A DNA stretch of 64,000 bases from Clostridia bacterium (lineage in GTDB: Bacteria; Bacillota; Clostridia; Saccharofermentanales; Saccharofermentanaceae): contig JAKSRG010000003.1 of NCBI GenBank assembly GCA_024403735.1, positions 62,001 through 126,000 of the forward strand, given 5' to 3'. The notes beneath the pieces are model-generated. The model saw only the letters and a program-made list of their open reading frames with translations, made no database searches and had not been told where the DNA came from. Shown piece by piece: positions 8,450-17,878 of the stretch; within the stretch, counting starts at the first letter, position 1; each line of letters opens with the position of its first letter. The position numbers were made by a program, and so were the translations under genes.

Positions 8450-9340
8450 ATGGGAGAGTATGACATTATGAATATTCTTAATATGCAATTCAAAGACAAT
8501 AATCTTGTCTTTAAGGTTGATTGCGAGACATCTTATGACGATGTCTTCTATCTTCAGTATGCAAAAATGGAACAGAATAAATGGTTCACACTCAAGATTT
8601 CTACTAAGCCAGCTTTCAGCTATGAAGTTCATGCAGGACTTAACATTGGCGATCAGTTCCGCTGTGTAGGAATTCGTAATGCTGAGATTAGATTTACTAC
8701 TGAACCAGTAAGAATTAGCACTATCCCACATTCAGTTGAGATTAATGAATTTATCCCTGATACATTCCAGAGCATCCTTGCTCAGTGTGAGATTGAAAGC
8801 TTCGAGCTCATTATCAAGGCTTACTTCATCAACAACCAAGTTGCCTTCAAGGTTGAACCATCTATACCAGGCAACTACACATACACTTTGCAGTACTATC
8901 CTAAGAACGCTAATAAGTGGTACAACGTGTGCGACTTTACTGAATCACTTTATAGATATCAGCTCCCTTATATCACACAAATCGGTGACTTATATAGATG
9001 CGTTATCAAGGAAGAAGAGAAGATTATCTGCAAGTCTAATGAAGTTCAGATATTCAAAGAGTATGAACCAGAAATTGGCCTTGAGAGTAAGCGTTCAGAG
9101 AATAAGATTATCTTCAATCTTTTAGGATCAGACATAACTGGATGTATACTACAGTTTAGACGTGGCGGTAACAGTTCATGGACAGATGTAGGACCTGTTA
9201 TGTCATCTACATTCTCATATAGCCTCTCACCTGAGACACGAGTTGGTGACGCATATAGATGTGCAATCAAAGATAATAATCGCATCATTAAAATTACTAA
9301 TGAGATTCACATCAACGCACCTTACTACACAAAGGAATAA
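8450..9340 (+). CDS. cytosolic protein of three Ig/FN3-like repeats
   Basis: 296 residues (290 if the better-spaced ATG at 8468 is used). Three diverged repeats of about 80-90 residues span roughly 10-90, 118-202 and 208-288. Each carries a Leu-Gln-Tyr/Phe strand, a tryptophan (Trp45, Trp157, Trp244), an aromatic-Tyr strand and the hallmark Ile/Val-Gly-Asp-x-Tyr/Phe-Arg-Cys (Cys72, Cys184, Cys271). This resembles Ig-like domains in Firmicute cell-surface proteins, where the same strand pattern ends in YRC. Here, however, there is no signal peptide, LPXTG motif, SLH domain or membrane segment. Function unknown; a binding or scaffold role is inference. It is monocistronic between divergent and convergent neighbours. 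Confidence 0.75.
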   Translation: MGEYDIMNILNMQFKDNNLVFKVDCETSYDDVFYLQYAKMEQNKWFTLKISTKPAFSYEVHAGLNIGDQFRCVGIRNAEIRFTTEPVRISTIPHSVEINEFIPDTFQSILAQCEIESFELIIKAYFINNQVAFKVEPSIPGNYTYTLQYYPKNANKWYNVCDFTESLYRYQLPYITQIGDLYRCVIKEEEKIICKSNEVQIFKEYEPEIGLESKRSENKIIFNLLGSDITGCILQFRRGGNSSWTDVGPVMSSTFSYSLSPETRVGDAYRCAIKDNNRIIKITNEIHINAPYYTKE

Positions 9341-9368
9341 TCAAAGATTATAAAAACAAGCATATTAA

Positions 9369-9403
9369 AAGGAGCTTAAGACACTTAGGTCTTATAGCTC
9401 CTT
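9369..9403. terminator. bidirectional terminator between convergent genes
   Basis: A long stem (AAGGAGCT...GAC with GTC...AGCTCCTT) sits between the convergent genes ending at 9340 and 9431. It is followed by a TTTT tail on the minus strand and by a weaker T-rich tail on the plus strand. Confidence 0.65.
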
Positions 9404-9430
9404 AATTGTTATCAACAAATACTACAAAAA

Positions 9431-9910
9431 TTAGTTATCTGTATGAGGCATTGACTTATAAGTCTGTACCGCATTAGAAAGTGCCTCATAAACATTCTGT
9501 GAATCATTGAACTTATACTTTTTCTTACCAATAATCAAAGTCTTACCCTTGAGCTTAAGCTTCTCTGGTTCGATAAAAGAATACTTCAAATCAGTTCTAT
9601 TACCCTGCCAAAGGATCTCAACAGATTCTCTTTTAACTGTGAACTTACTCTTCTTAGCTCCTGCAACAATCATGAAGATAGAACCAATACCCAAAGCTCC
9701 ACCTGGAAGGAAAAGTCTTCCCTGATCAAGTGTTAAAGCAACACAAAGCAATACGCAAACAACTAAAATAACAATACCGCCTACCATTGTGCCAACACTT
9801 CTCATGTACTCTGTCTCGTAAATCACGGAATTACTAACGATTGGAGCACCACACTCTGCGCAGAAAGATGAACCAGCAAGGTTCTCTGCATTACATTTAC
9901 TACATCTCAT
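9431..9910 (-). CDS. zinc-ribbon membrane protein
   Basis: 159 residues. A zinc ribbon at the N-terminus has Cys3, Cys6, Cys17 and Cys20 (two CxxC knuckles). Two hydrophobic segments follow (about 40-60 and 68-85), then a soluble C-terminal domain rich in beta strands (FTVKRESVEILWQG) that resembles a small PH-like or SHOCT-less domain. Probably anchored in the cytoplasmic membrane with both ends inside. Role unknown; such double-zinc-ribbon membrane proteins are frequent in gut Clostridia. Monocistronic in appearance. Confidence 0.7.
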   Translation of the reverse strand: MRCSKCNAENLAGSSFCAECGAPIVSNSVIYETEYMRSVGTMVGGIVILVVCVLLCVALTLDQGRLFLPGGALGIGSIFMIVAGAKKSKFTVKRESVEILWQGNRTDLKYSFIEPEKLKLKGKTLIIGKKKYKFNDSQNVYEALSNAVQTYKSMPHTDN

Positions 9911-10072
9911 TTCTCTTTCCTCCTTAAGTCATCAAACCTAACCTTGAAACCGTGTTTAATTTACATTCGCTAATTCAATATGTCAAGACTTTCTAACATT
10001 ATATTTTGATAATCAAACATTTTCTGTTTCTTTTAACCAATTATCGTCCGACGACCTCGAAAACAACATGAA

Positions 10073-10106
10073 AATGCCCCAGACGAAAAATTTCGTCTGA
10101 GGCATT
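10073..10106 (-). terminator. intrinsic terminator of carAB
   Basis: Minus-strand stem of about 14 bp (GCCTCAGACGAAA with TTTCGTCTGGGGC) followed by TTTTCATG, 22 bases after the carB stop codon. Confidence 0.9.
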
Positions 10107-10128
10107 CTAAAATCAATTCATTATCCTG

Positions 10129-13100
10129 TTAGTCAGCATCGATTGTTGCGATACCAGGAGTGATTTCCTCGAGTACATCAAGGAGAATTGTAACTGTATC
10201 GAGTGATGTAAAGATTGTTACACCATTCTGAATTGCACATCTTCTGATAGCATTACCATCTTCATAGTGAACACCAGAAAGGATAGCACGTGTATTAAGA
10301 ATGTAACTTACATAACCTGCTCTGATTGAGTCTAAGATTTCCTCTGAACCTTCAGAGAGCTTACCTCTAACTCTTGTTCTGATGCCATGCTCCTTAAGGA
10401 ACTTAGCTGTACCAGATGTAGCTTCGATGTTAAAACCAAGCTCGTAGAATCTTCTAACGAGTGGAAGAGCTTCTTCCTTATCTTCATCAGCGAGAGTAAC
10501 GATAACTGTACCGTAGCTCTTCATCTTAATTCCTGCTGCCTGCAAAGCCTTATAAAGTGCTCTGTTAAGTCTAGCATCGTAACCGATTGCCTCACCTGTT
10601 GACTTCATCTCTGGTGAGAGATATGAGTCCATACCATCGAGCTTCTGGAATGAGAAAGCTGGTGCCTTAACATACCATCTTGATTCGTTCTCTGGAGGTG
10701 TAAGTCTTGTGATGCCCTGATCCTTCAAAGACACACCAAGCATTACCTTAGTAGCAATCTGAACGAGGCTCTGGTTAGTTGACTTAGAAAGGAATGGAAC
10801 TGAACGAGATGCACGTGGGTTAACCTCGATTACATATACGTTGTCATCCTTATCTACGATGAACTGGATGTTGAACAAACCTATGATACCAATTCCAAGA
10901 CCAAGCTTAGTTGTATATTCAACAATATCAGCCTTAACCTTCTCTGAGATTGAGTATGGTGGATATACAGATGTACTATCACCTGAGTGAACACCAGTAC
11001 GCTCAACGAGCTCCATGATACCTGGGATGAATACCTCCTTACCATCGCAGATAGCGTCAACCTCAACTTCTTTACCAACAAGGTACTTATCAACAAGTAC
11101 TGGCTTATCTACGTCAACTTCTACGGCTGTCTTCAAATATCTAATGAGCATATCGTCATTAGCAACAATCTCCATTGCACGTCCACCAAGAACGAATGAA
11201 GGTCTAACGAGTACTGGATAACCAATTCTATTAGCAACCTTAAGACCAGACTCAATATCTGTTACTGCTTCACCCTTAGGGTTAGGAATCTCGAGAGACT
11301 TAATAACTGCATCGAACTCATCTCTGTCCTCAGCCTTCTCGATAGCCTTACAGTCAGTACCGATGATCTTAACGCCATGCTTATCAAGTGAATCTGCAAG
11401 GTTAACAGCTGTCTGACCACCAAGAGTTACGATAACGCCTTCTGGCTTCTCGAGGTTGATGATGTTCATAACATCCTCAGTTGTGAGTGGCTCGAAGTAG
11501 AGCTTATCAGCTGTTGTATAGTCTGTAGATACTGTCTCAGGGTTGTTATTGATTACGATAGCTTCGTAACCCATCTCCTGAATTGTACGAACTGCATGTA
11601 CTGTTGAATAGTCGAACTCAACACCCTGACCAATTCTGATAGGACCAGAACCAAGAACGATTACTTTCTTTCTGTCAGAGATAATTGACTCATTTTCGTC
11701 AGCATATGTTGAATAGAAATATGGAACATATGAATCAAACTCAGAAGCACATGTATCAATCATCTTATAAACTGGGTAGATGCACTTCTCCTGACGGAGC
11801 TTATAGATATCAAGCTCTTCCATCTTCCAAAGTTCAGCAATGTAAGAATCTGAGAAGCCCATTCTCTTTGCTTCCTTGAGGTGCTCAATTGAACCAATAT
11901 TCTGCTCGAGCTCCTTCTCGAAATCTACGATTTTCTTAATCTTATCGAGGAAGAACATATCAATCTGAGTGATATCGCAAATTCTAGAATGGTCAACACC
12001 AAGCCACATCAACTGTGCGATAGCATAAATTCTATCGTCTGTGCCATCCTTGATGTAATCGAGAAGCTCATCAACACTCATGTGATCAGAGTCGAACTTT
12101 GTCATATGGATGTGGTTCTTTGAATCTTCGAGTGAACGAATAGCCTTAAGAAGGCTCTCTTCAAATGTTCTACCAACACTCATTACCTCACCAGTAGCCT
12201 TCATCTGTGTTGAGAGCTGATTCATAGCTGCTGGGAACTTATCGAATGGGAATCTTGGCATCTTTGTTACTACATAGTCCAAAGATGGCTCGAATGAAGC
12301 TGGTGTATTAGCGAGCTTAATCTCGTGGAGGTTCATACCTACAGCAATCTTAGCTGATACACGAGCGATAGGATATCCAGAAGCCTTAGAAGCAAGAGCT
12401 GAAGATCTAGATACACGTGGGTTAACCTCAATTACATAATACTTGAATGAATGTGGATCAAGTGCGAACTGACAGTTACATCCACCCTTTACGTCGAGTG
12501 CTCTGATAATCTTAAGGGCACTATCACGGAGCATGTGATACTCCTTGTTTGTGAGTGTCTGTGATGGAGCAACTACGATTGAGTCACCTGTGTGAATACC
12601 AACTGGATCCAAGTTCTCCATGTTACAAACTGTAATAGCTGTATCATTAGCGTCACGGATTACTTCGTACTCAATTTCCTTATAACCCTTAATAGACTTC
12701 TCGATAAGAACCTGGTGCACTGGTGAAAGTGCAAGAGCATTCTTCATCATTACTTTGAGTTCTTCTGGATCGTTAGCAAATCCACCACCTGTACCACCAA
12801 GTGTGAATGCAGGACGAAGAATTACTGGGTAACCAATTCTTTCTGCAGCACCAAGAGCTTCCTCGATGCTATAAGTAATCTCTGATGGAACTACTGGCTC
12901 ACCAATGCGCTCACAAAGTTCCTTAAAGAGCTCACGGTCTTCAGCACACTCGATACTCTTTGCATCTGTACCAAGGAGCTCAATCTCACACTCTTCGAGT
13001 ACGCCCTTCTTAGCGAGCTGCATAGCAAGGTTAAGACCTGTCTGACCACCGATACCAGGAACGATGGCATCTGGACGCTCAAGACGGCAGATACGTGCCA

Positions 13101-13320
13101 AATATTCGAGTGTCAATGGCTCCATATAAACCTTATCTGCAATAGATGTATCTGTCATGATTGTTGCTGGGTTAGAGTTAGCGAGGATAACCTCATAGCC
13201 TTCTTCCTTAAGTGCAAGACAAGCCTGAGTACCAGCATAGTCGAATTCTGCAGCCTGGCCGATTACGATAGGACCAGAACCAATAACCAATACTTTTTTA
13301 ATATCTGTTCTCTTAGGCAT
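10129..13320 (-). CDS. carB: carbamoyl-phosphate synthase large subunit
   Basis: 1063 residues, full length. Two homologous halves each hold an ATP-grasp domain: the first begins [20 protein letters not shown] and the second [20 protein letters not shown]. The halves phosphorylate bicarbonate and carbamate. A C-terminal MGS-like allosteric domain covers about 930-1063 ([20 protein letters not shown]). With CarA it makes carbamoyl phosphate for pyrimidine and arginine synthesis in the cytoplasm. It overlaps the end of carA by 8 bases, so the two are translationally coupled. No other pyr or arg gene is nearby, so the operon may serve both pathways. Confidence 0.98.
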   Translation of the reverse strand: MPKRTDIKKVLVIGSGPIVIGQAAEFDYAGTQACLALKEEGYEVILANSNPATIMTDTSIADKVYMEPLTLEYLARICRLERPDAIVPGIGGQTGLNLAMQLAKKGVLEECEIELLGTDAKSIECAEDRELFKELCERIGEPVVPSEITYSIEEALGAAERIGYPVILRPAFTLGGTGGGFANDPEELKVMMKNALALSPVHQVLIEKSIKGYKEIEYEVIRDANDTAITVCNMENLDPVGIHTGDSIVVAPSQTLTNKEYHMLRDSALKIIRALDVKGGCNCQFALDPHSFKYYVIEVNPRVSRSSALASKASGYPIARVSAKIAVGMNLHEIKLANTPASFEPSLDYVVTKMPRFPFDKFPAAMNQLSTQMKATGEVMSVGRTFEESLLKAIRSLEDSKNHIHMTKFDSDHMSVDELLDYIKDGTDDRIYAIAQLMWLGVDHSRICDITQIDMFFLDKIKKIVDFEKELEQNIGSIEHLKEAKRMGFSDSYIAELWKMEELDIYKLRQEKCIYPVYKMIDTCASEFDSYVPYFYSTYADENESIISDRKKVIVLGSGPIRIGQGVEFDYSTVHAVRTIQEMGYEAIVINNNPETVSTDYTTADKLYFEPLTTEDVMNIINLEKPEGVIVTLGGQTAVNLADSLDKHGVKIIGTDCKAIEKAEDRDEFDAVIKSLEIPNPKGEAVTDIESGLKVANRIGYPVLVRPSFVLGGRAMEIVANDDMLIRYLKTAVEVDVDKPVLVDKYLVGKEVEVDAICDGKEVFIPGIMELVERTGVHSGDSTSVYPPYSISEKVKADIVEYTTKLGLGIGIIGLFNIQFIVDKDDNVYVIEVNPRASRSVPFLSKSTNQSLVQIATKVMLGVSLKDQGITRLTPPENESRWYVKAPAFSFQKLDGMDSYLSPEMKSTGEAIGYDARLNRALYKALQAAGIKMKSYGTVIVTLADEDKEEALPLVRRFYELGFNIEATSGTAKFLKEHGIRTRVRGKLSEGSEEILDSIRAGYVSYILNTRAILSGVHYEDGNAIRRCAIQNGVTIFTSLDTVTILLDVLEEITPGIATIDAD

Positions 13321-14407
13321 TCTTCTTTGCCTCCTTCATGTTAGCTACGAACTGCTCGAAAAGATAAGTACTGTCCTGTGGACCTGGAGCACTTTCTGGA
13401 TGGTACTGTACGCTGAATACCATATCCTTCTTGCACTCTAATCCTTCACATGTGTTATCGAGAAGATTTACATGTGTAGCTTCGAGATCTGTAGTTTTAA
13501 GTGAATCAAGATCAACAGCAAAGCTGTGGTTCTGTGAAGTAATCTCAATCTTACCTGTCTTAAGGTTCATTACTGGGTGGTTACCACCACGGTGTCCGAA
13601 CTTAAGCTTGTATGTTTTCGCGCCATATGCAAGGGAAATCATCTGATGACCAAGGCAGATACCAAAGATAGGATACTTACCTTTAAGAGTTCTAACTGTA
13701 TTAATTACAGTTGTTACATCCTCTGGATCTCCAGGACCATTTGAAAGGAAAATTCCATCAGGCTTCATGAACTCAATCTCTTCTGGTGTGATATCGTAAG
13801 GAACTACTGTTACGTTACAACCGAACTTGTTGAGACATCTGATGATGTTGAGCTTAATACCGCAGTCAATTGCAACTACATTGAACTGTGGATTAGATGT
13901 TCTTGAGTACCATCTCTTCTTGCAAGATACCCTTGATACCTGATCATGTGGAACAGGTGTATTCTTGATAATCTCGAGGGCCTCTTCAGTAGTTGTATCG
14001 ATAGAAGTGATAACTACTCTTCTTGAACCTAAATCTCTGATACTTCTTGTAAGCTTTCTTGTATCAATTCCTGAGATACCTGGAATTTCATACTCTTCCA
14101 AAAGCTCAGACAATGTCTTTGTGTATCTGAAGTTAGATGGCATGTCGTTGTAATCACAAACGATAAGGCCTCCGATTGTAGGGATTTTTGTCTCAAAATC
14201 TTCATCAGCGATACCGTAGTTACCAATCAAAGGATAAGTCATTACAACCATCTGATCTGTGTAAGACGGATCTGATACGATCTCCTGATAACCAACCATG
14301 GAAGTATTGAAAACAATCTCACATACCTTATCTACATTTGCACCAAATGCATAACCAAGATACTCGCTTCCATCTTCCAAAACGATCTTACGATTCTTTG
14401 TTTCCAT
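13313..14407 (-). CDS. carA: carbamoyl-phosphate synthase small subunit
   Basis: 364 residues from the start [13 protein letters not shown]. This start is preferred over an in-frame ATG at 14482 because AGGAG lies directly ahead of it, and because the longer reading would have to translate through the leader terminator hairpin. The N-terminal half is the CPSase small-chain domain; the C-terminal class I glutamine amidotransferase has the nucleophile in FGICLGHQM and the catalytic His/Glu in YHPESAPGP. It hydrolyses glutamine and tunnels ammonia to CarB. Confidence 0.97.
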   Translation of the reverse strand: METKNRKIVLEDGSEYLGYAFGANVDKVCEIVFNTSMVGYQEIVSDPSYTDQMVVMTYPLIGNYGIADEDFETKIPTIGGLIVCDYNDMPSNFRYTKTLSELLEEYEIPGISGIDTRKLTRSIRDLGSRRVVITSIDTTTEEALEIIKNTPVPHDQVSRVSCKKRWYSRTSNPQFNVVAIDCGIKLNIIRCLNKFGCNVTVVPYDITPEEIEFMKPDGIFLSNGPGDPEDVTTVINTVRTLKGKYPIFGICLGHQMISLAYGAKTYKLKFGHRGGNHPVMNLKTGKIEITSQNHSFAVDLDSLKTTDLEATHVNLLDNTCEGLECKKDMVFSVQYHPESAPGPQDSTYLFEQFVANMKEAKKNA

Positions 14408-14420
14408 TGCGCACGCTCCT

Positions 14421-14473
14421 AAAAAAAAGACCTCCCTATGAACGCCAACCGGTAGCGCTTCATTCGGAACGTC
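14421..14473 (-). promoter_or_regulatory. carA leader: terminator-like attenuator
   Basis: Between the carA promoter and its ribosome binding site the leader folds into one long hairpin: GACGTTCC (14466-14473) with GGGAGGTC (14429-14436), one mismatch, and an inner ATGAAGCGC/GCGTTCAT arm. Eight T residues follow (14421-14428) and then AGGAG of carA. This has the form of an intrinsic terminator placed before the structural gene. No antiterminator partner or PyrR-binding loop is obvious in the roughly 13 bases between the predicted transcription start and the stem. Confidence 0.65.
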
Positions 14474-14492
14474 TTTGTTCATTTAGTTAATT

Positions 14493-14521
14493 ATAATAAT
14501 AAATGGGCCTATCACTGTCAA
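14493..14521 (-). promoter_or_regulatory. carA promoter
   Basis: Minus-strand TTGACA (14516-14521), 17-bp spacer, TATTAT (14493-14498); an overlapping TATAAT is also present at wider spacing. Transcription would start near 14486, about 80 bases before the carA start codon. Confidence 0.8.
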
Positions 14522-14566
14522 TTGAAGAAACATAAAAAAAAGACCCAATATATTAACTCATTTTAG

Positions 14567-15046
14567 TTAAACTGTAACATCAGCAACTTTAGCATCAAGA
14601 TACTTAATAAGTTCAGCTGCATTCATCCTTATCTGCATGCCACGAACACCGCCGCTAACTGATACATCATCAATAAGTTCAACCATCTCATCGAAGATTG
14701 TTGGGAACTTCTTTTTCATTCCTACAGGTGAACAACCACCTCTGATATAACCAGTAAGATTAAGTAATTCCTTAACAGGGATCATATCAATCTTCTTCTC
14801 TCCGACTACTCTTGCAGCCTTCTTTAAATCGAGCTCATCATCTACTGATAAGCAGAACACATATATAGCCTTACTCTCGCCTCTTGTAACAAGTGTCTTG
14901 AATACTTCCTCATATGGAAGACTTAAGAAATCTGCCACATGATGACCATCTAGATCATTCTCATCGAACTCATACTCAAGTACAGAATAATCTAATCCTG
15001 CAGCTGTAAGTTCACGCATTGCATTAGTTTTCTTAATCCCTGACAT
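14567..15046 (-). CDS. ybaK: YbaK/EbsC-type aminoacyl-tRNA deacylase
   Basis: 159 residues, full-length YbaK family. Recognisable features are TNAMRELTAAGLDYSVLEYE at the N-terminus, the EVFKTLVTRG strand with the conserved lysine, and GYIRGGCSPVGMKKKFPT, which carries the family GxxSPxG signature. YbaK hydrolyses mischarged Cys-tRNA(Pro) in trans, protecting translation fidelity in the cytoplasm. Its start overlaps the end of the histidine kinase gene by 14 bases, so it is probably the third gene of the BceRS-like operon. A T8 tract follows the stop by about 30 bases, but its stem is weak. Confidence 0.93.
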   Translation of the reverse strand: MSGIKKTNAMRELTAAGLDYSVLEYEFDENDLDGHHVADFLSLPYEEVFKTLVTRGESKAIYVFCLSVDDELDLKKAARVVGEKKIDMIPVKELLNLTGYIRGGCSPVGMKKKFPTIFDEMVELIDDVSVSGGVRGMQIRMNAAELIKYLDAKVADVTV

Positions 15047-16019
15047 CTATTTCCTCCGACTTGAACTTAAGTGTAACTTCAGTTCCCTTCTTAAGTTCTG
15101 ACTTAATATTAATCTCTACGCCAAGCATATCACAAACAGACTTAACAAGGTACAAACCAATACCTGTTGAACGCTTATTAAGTCTACCGTTATATCCTGT
15201 ATATCCCTTCTCGAGTATTCGTGGTAAATCTTCTGGCGCGATACCAATTCCCTGATCTGATATAGATAAGGAGTTTCCTACTACTTCGATCTTAATAGTA
15301 CCACCCTGTGAATACTTAAGTGCGTTAGATAGTATCTGTCCAATTACGAACGACAACCACTTCTCATCAGTCTTAAATTTCTTACCACTAGACTGATAAT
15401 CTATACCAATACTCTTTGCGAAGAAGTGATTAGAAAACTTTCTAAGCTGCGCCTTAATAACGCTATCCACATCAACATCTTCAACAACTAAATCATTAGT
15501 ATCTGAACCTAATCTTAAGTAGTTGAGAACCATATCAACGTAATCACTAATATCAGTTACTTCATTTTTGAGATCACTACTAATCTCTTCATCTTCTATA
15601 CTCTGAGCAATAAGACTAATAGCTGATATAGGTGTCTTAACCTGATGCATCCACATTGTGAAATACTCAGTCTGATCGATATATTTAGCTTCAGATTTAT
15701 TAAGAAGTTCCTTCCTAACATTAATCTCATCGCTTAGTCTATTAAATAGCTCTTCCTCAACAAGATTAGATGGCTTGAAATACAATTCATCAATTAGTTC
15801 GCTATCCTGAAGCCTTATTACTTCTAGTCTCTTTTGTGTACGAATATATCCAGCGATAAGGCCTATTATTGCTACGAATAGACATGCAGACAATACTGAG
15901 ATTGGTATAACAATCGGTGCATCGTAAAGCCAACACATGAACAGTGATAATCCTGATATACCTACGAGGATAAAGATCACATCTAGCTTATATTTGAGAT
16001 ACTTCAAAAAATTACTCAA
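15033..16019 (-). CDS. BceS-like intramembrane-sensing histidine kinase
   Basis: 328 residues. Two transmembrane helices (about 13-30 and 35-58) are separated by only a few residues, the hallmark of intramembrane-sensing kinases that detect cell-wall antibiotics through a partner ABC transporter. The H-box is YFTMWMHQVKTPIS with His125; the HATPase domain shows IGQILSNALKYS, DQGIGIAPEDLP and STGIGLYLVK. Its start overlaps the response regulator gene by 8 bases. No BceAB-type transporter gene is in this window, so its sensory partner must be elsewhere or absent. Confidence 0.93.
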   Translation of the reverse strand: MSNFLKYLKYKLDVIFILVGISGLSLFMCWLYDAPIVIPISVLSACLFVAIIGLIAGYIRTQKRLEVIRLQDSELIDELYFKPSNLVEEELFNRLSDEINVRKELLNKSEAKYIDQTEYFTMWMHQVKTPISAISLIAQSIEDEEISSDLKNEVTDISDYVDMVLNYLRLGSDTNDLVVEDVDVDSVIKAQLRKFSNHFFAKSIGIDYQSSGKKFKTDEKWLSFVIGQILSNALKYSQGGTIKIEVVGNSLSISDQGIGIAPEDLPRILEKGYTGYNGRLNKRSTGIGLYLVKSVCDMLGVEINIKSELKKGTEVTLKFKSEEIDVRD

Positions 16020-16692
16020 TGATATATCCCTGTCCCTTCTTAGTCTTAATGAAGGTCTCCATACCTGCCTCTTCGAACTTCTTTCTAAGTCTGTTGATAT
16101 TTACATTAAGTGTATTCTCATCAACAAAGCAGTCATCGTTCCAGAGTTTTTCCATTATCTTTCTTCTAGATACAATTGTTCCCTTGTTCTCAAGAAGAGT
16201 GGACATAATTCTATTCTCATTTTTAGTTAATTCAATTCTCTGCTCATTGAAGACAAATACAGATTCAGCTGGAAGGAAAACACCTCCGCCAATCTCTATC
16301 ATATTGTTGTTGCTGTTAGCTGAGAAGTCGTATGTTCTTCTAATGAAAGCATTAACCTTTGCAGTAAGAATCTCAAAATCAAATGGCTTACAAATAAAAT
16401 CATCGCCACCCATATTCATAGCAAGAACCTGGTTCATAGTATCAGATGCTGATGATATGAAGATTACTGGAACCTTAGATATTTCTCTAATCTTAGAGCA
16501 TCTGAAGAAGCCATTATAAAATGGCAAATTAACATCGAGCAGTACAAGATTAGGATTAACTGTACTAAAGTCACCCAATGGATTAGATAAGTTACTATCG
16601 ATAAAAACTTCGAAGCCCCACTTCTCAATATGGAGTTTCATCTGCTTAGCAATGACATCATCGTCTTCTACAATCAAAATCTTATAATTCAT
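16012..16692 (-). CDS. OmpR-family response regulator, BceR-like
   Basis: 226 residues: receiver domain with the acidic pair at residues 10-12, phospho-acceptor Asp53 (LVLLDVNLPF) and the conserved lysine in DDFICKPFDFE, then an OmpR winged-helix domain (NENRIMSTLLENKGTIVSRR ... VDENTLNVNINRLRKKFEE). It forms an operon with the kinase that follows. BceR-type regulators usually activate antimicrobial-peptide detoxification transporters. Divergent from the VOC gene at 16802. Confidence 0.94.
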   Translation of the reverse strand: MNYKILIVEDDDVIAKQMKLHIEKWGFEVFIDSNLSNPLGDFSTVNPNLVLLDVNLPFYNGFFRCSKIREISKVPVIFISSASDTMNQVLAMNMGGDDFICKPFDFEILTAKVNAFIRRTYDFSANSNNNMIEIGGGVFLPAESVFVFNEQRIELTKNENRIMSTLLENKGTIVSRRKIMEKLWNDDCFVDENTLNVNINRLRKKFEEAGMETFIKTKKGQGYIIE

Positions 16693-16801
16693 ACATACCC
16701 TTACAATCTGTCTTAAATATCTACATAATATTAAACCACATAAGCTCAGAATTTGTATGGTAAAATATGTCGTATCGACAACAAATATAAGAGGTAATTA
16801 T

Positions 16802-17671
16802 ATGCTTAACAAAACTTATCCAAAACACGATATCAATGAAGTCTTCACTTGGATGGACCAGGTTCTTTCTGTAGGAGACTGTGCTAATAACGCAATGGAT
16901 GAACTTAAATTTGTTAATAGACTTTTCGCTGCTCTTCCTGCTGAAGGCGTTGAATACGGAATGCAGTTCCTCAATGGTAACAAGAACTTACCTAAGGCAT
17001 GCGACGAGATCCTTCCTCTTTATATCCGTTTTGTTAATCTCGCTTCATACTGCGAAGATATTGAATTCCTAAGAAACATTCCAGCCAAGCCAACTTCTGA
17101 AGATATCAAGAAGCGCATGGATGTTAACAATGAATTAGATGACCTTGAGAAGCCATTTTGCATGCCACTTCTAGGCTTCAAGTTCAATAGCGAGATTAAG
17201 GATAACACTATCGATACTAATAATATCAACGCTAATCCTGAGGAAGATACTGAGACTAAGGAAGGTACTTCTGATCTCCACCTCATGAACGCTGTAGCTT
17301 CAGTCTTCATTTGCGAGGACCCATATAAAACTGCTCTCTTCTACGAGAACTCTTGTGGCTTTGCTACATACCACTTAGACGATGAGACAATGCCTCATAT
17401 CAGAATTTCAAGAGACAATATTGATATCGTTCTTGTTGCTTCTGCTAATGGCAAGAAGGCCATCCCTAACCGCGAAGCATATGGAATTCCATACGACATG
17501 TATATCTACGCTTCTGAGCCAAAGATGCTTGAGTTAGAGCTCGTTGGCAAAGACGTAAAAATAATAAAGCCACTCCCAGCACCAACTGAGAGCAGCAATG
17601 TTAACCGTGAGTTTGTTTTCGAAGATATCGACGGACGTCATATCTGTGTATCTCAGAGAGAAGCAATGTAA
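16802..17671 (+). CDS. two-domain protein with C-terminal VOC (glyoxalase-like) domain
   Basis: 289 residues from the ATG at 16802, chosen because AAGAGGT precedes it; a longer upstream reading has no ribosome site. The N-terminal half (about 1-130) is an unrecognised helical domain (TWMDQVLSVGDCANNAMDEL). A polar, Asn/Glu/Thr-rich linker covers about 135-160. The C-terminal half has the VOC fold pattern (VASVFICEDPYKTALFYENS ... PHIRISRDNIDIVLV ... EFVFEDIDGRHICVSQ). VOC domains serve in glyoxalases, dioxygenases and antibiotic-binding proteins; the metal ligands are not obvious, so binding rather than catalysis is possible. A TGGTAAAAT extended -10 lies near 16760. Confidence 0.72.
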   Translation: MLNKTYPKHDINEVFTWMDQVLSVGDCANNAMDELKFVNRLFAALPAEGVEYGMQFLNGNKNLPKACDEILPLYIRFVNLASYCEDIEFLRNIPAKPTSEDIKKRMDVNNELDDLEKPFCMPLLGFKFNSEIKDNTIDTNNINANPEEDTETKEGTSDLHLMNAVASVFICEDPYKTALFYENSCGFATYHLDDETMPHIRISRDNIDIVLVASANGKKAIPNREAYGIPYDMYIYASEPKMLELELVGKDVKIIKPLPAPTESSNVNREFVFEDIDGRHICVSQREAM

Positions 17672-17878
17672 TTAGCCTTCTTCTCTTTCCACGAGGACTG
17701 TGGACTTCTCTAGTACAGGACGCTTCATTACAACCTCGTGACCACAACCCATACACTTGAGCTTAACTTCAGCACCAACCCTTGTCGCCTGCCACTTAGC
17801 ACTGCCGCAAGGGTGTGTTTTTTTGAGGGTGATTACGTCACCTTCCTGATACTTATAAAGCAGAAACTTATTTGCCAC
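17672..17878 (-). CDS. DUF951 family protein
   Basis: 68 residues, matching the DUF951 family in length and motif: VITLKKTHPCGSAKWQATRV followed by a Cys-x-x-Cys (LKCMGCGHEVVM). The family is small, conserved in Firmicutes and of unknown biochemical function; the cysteines suggest metal binding. Translation starts at GTG behind GGAGGG and overlaps the end of prmC by 11 bases. Its stop codon directly abuts the stop codon of the convergent VOC gene, with no bases between. Confidence 0.92.
   Translation of the reverse strand: MANKFLLYKYQEGDVITLKKTHPCGSAKWQATRVGAEVKLKCMGCGHEVVMKRPVLEKSTVLVEREEG

Noticed and set aside
14408-14482. Leader peptide or N-terminal extension of CarA from the ATG at 14482
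   Set aside because: The predicted transcript starts only about 4 bases before it, without a ribosome site, and it would have to be read through the terminator hairpin.
14524-14566. Terminator of ybaK
   Set aside because: A T8 tract is present, but the only stem ahead of it (TTAACT/AGTTAA) is AT-only and too far from the T run to list with confidence.
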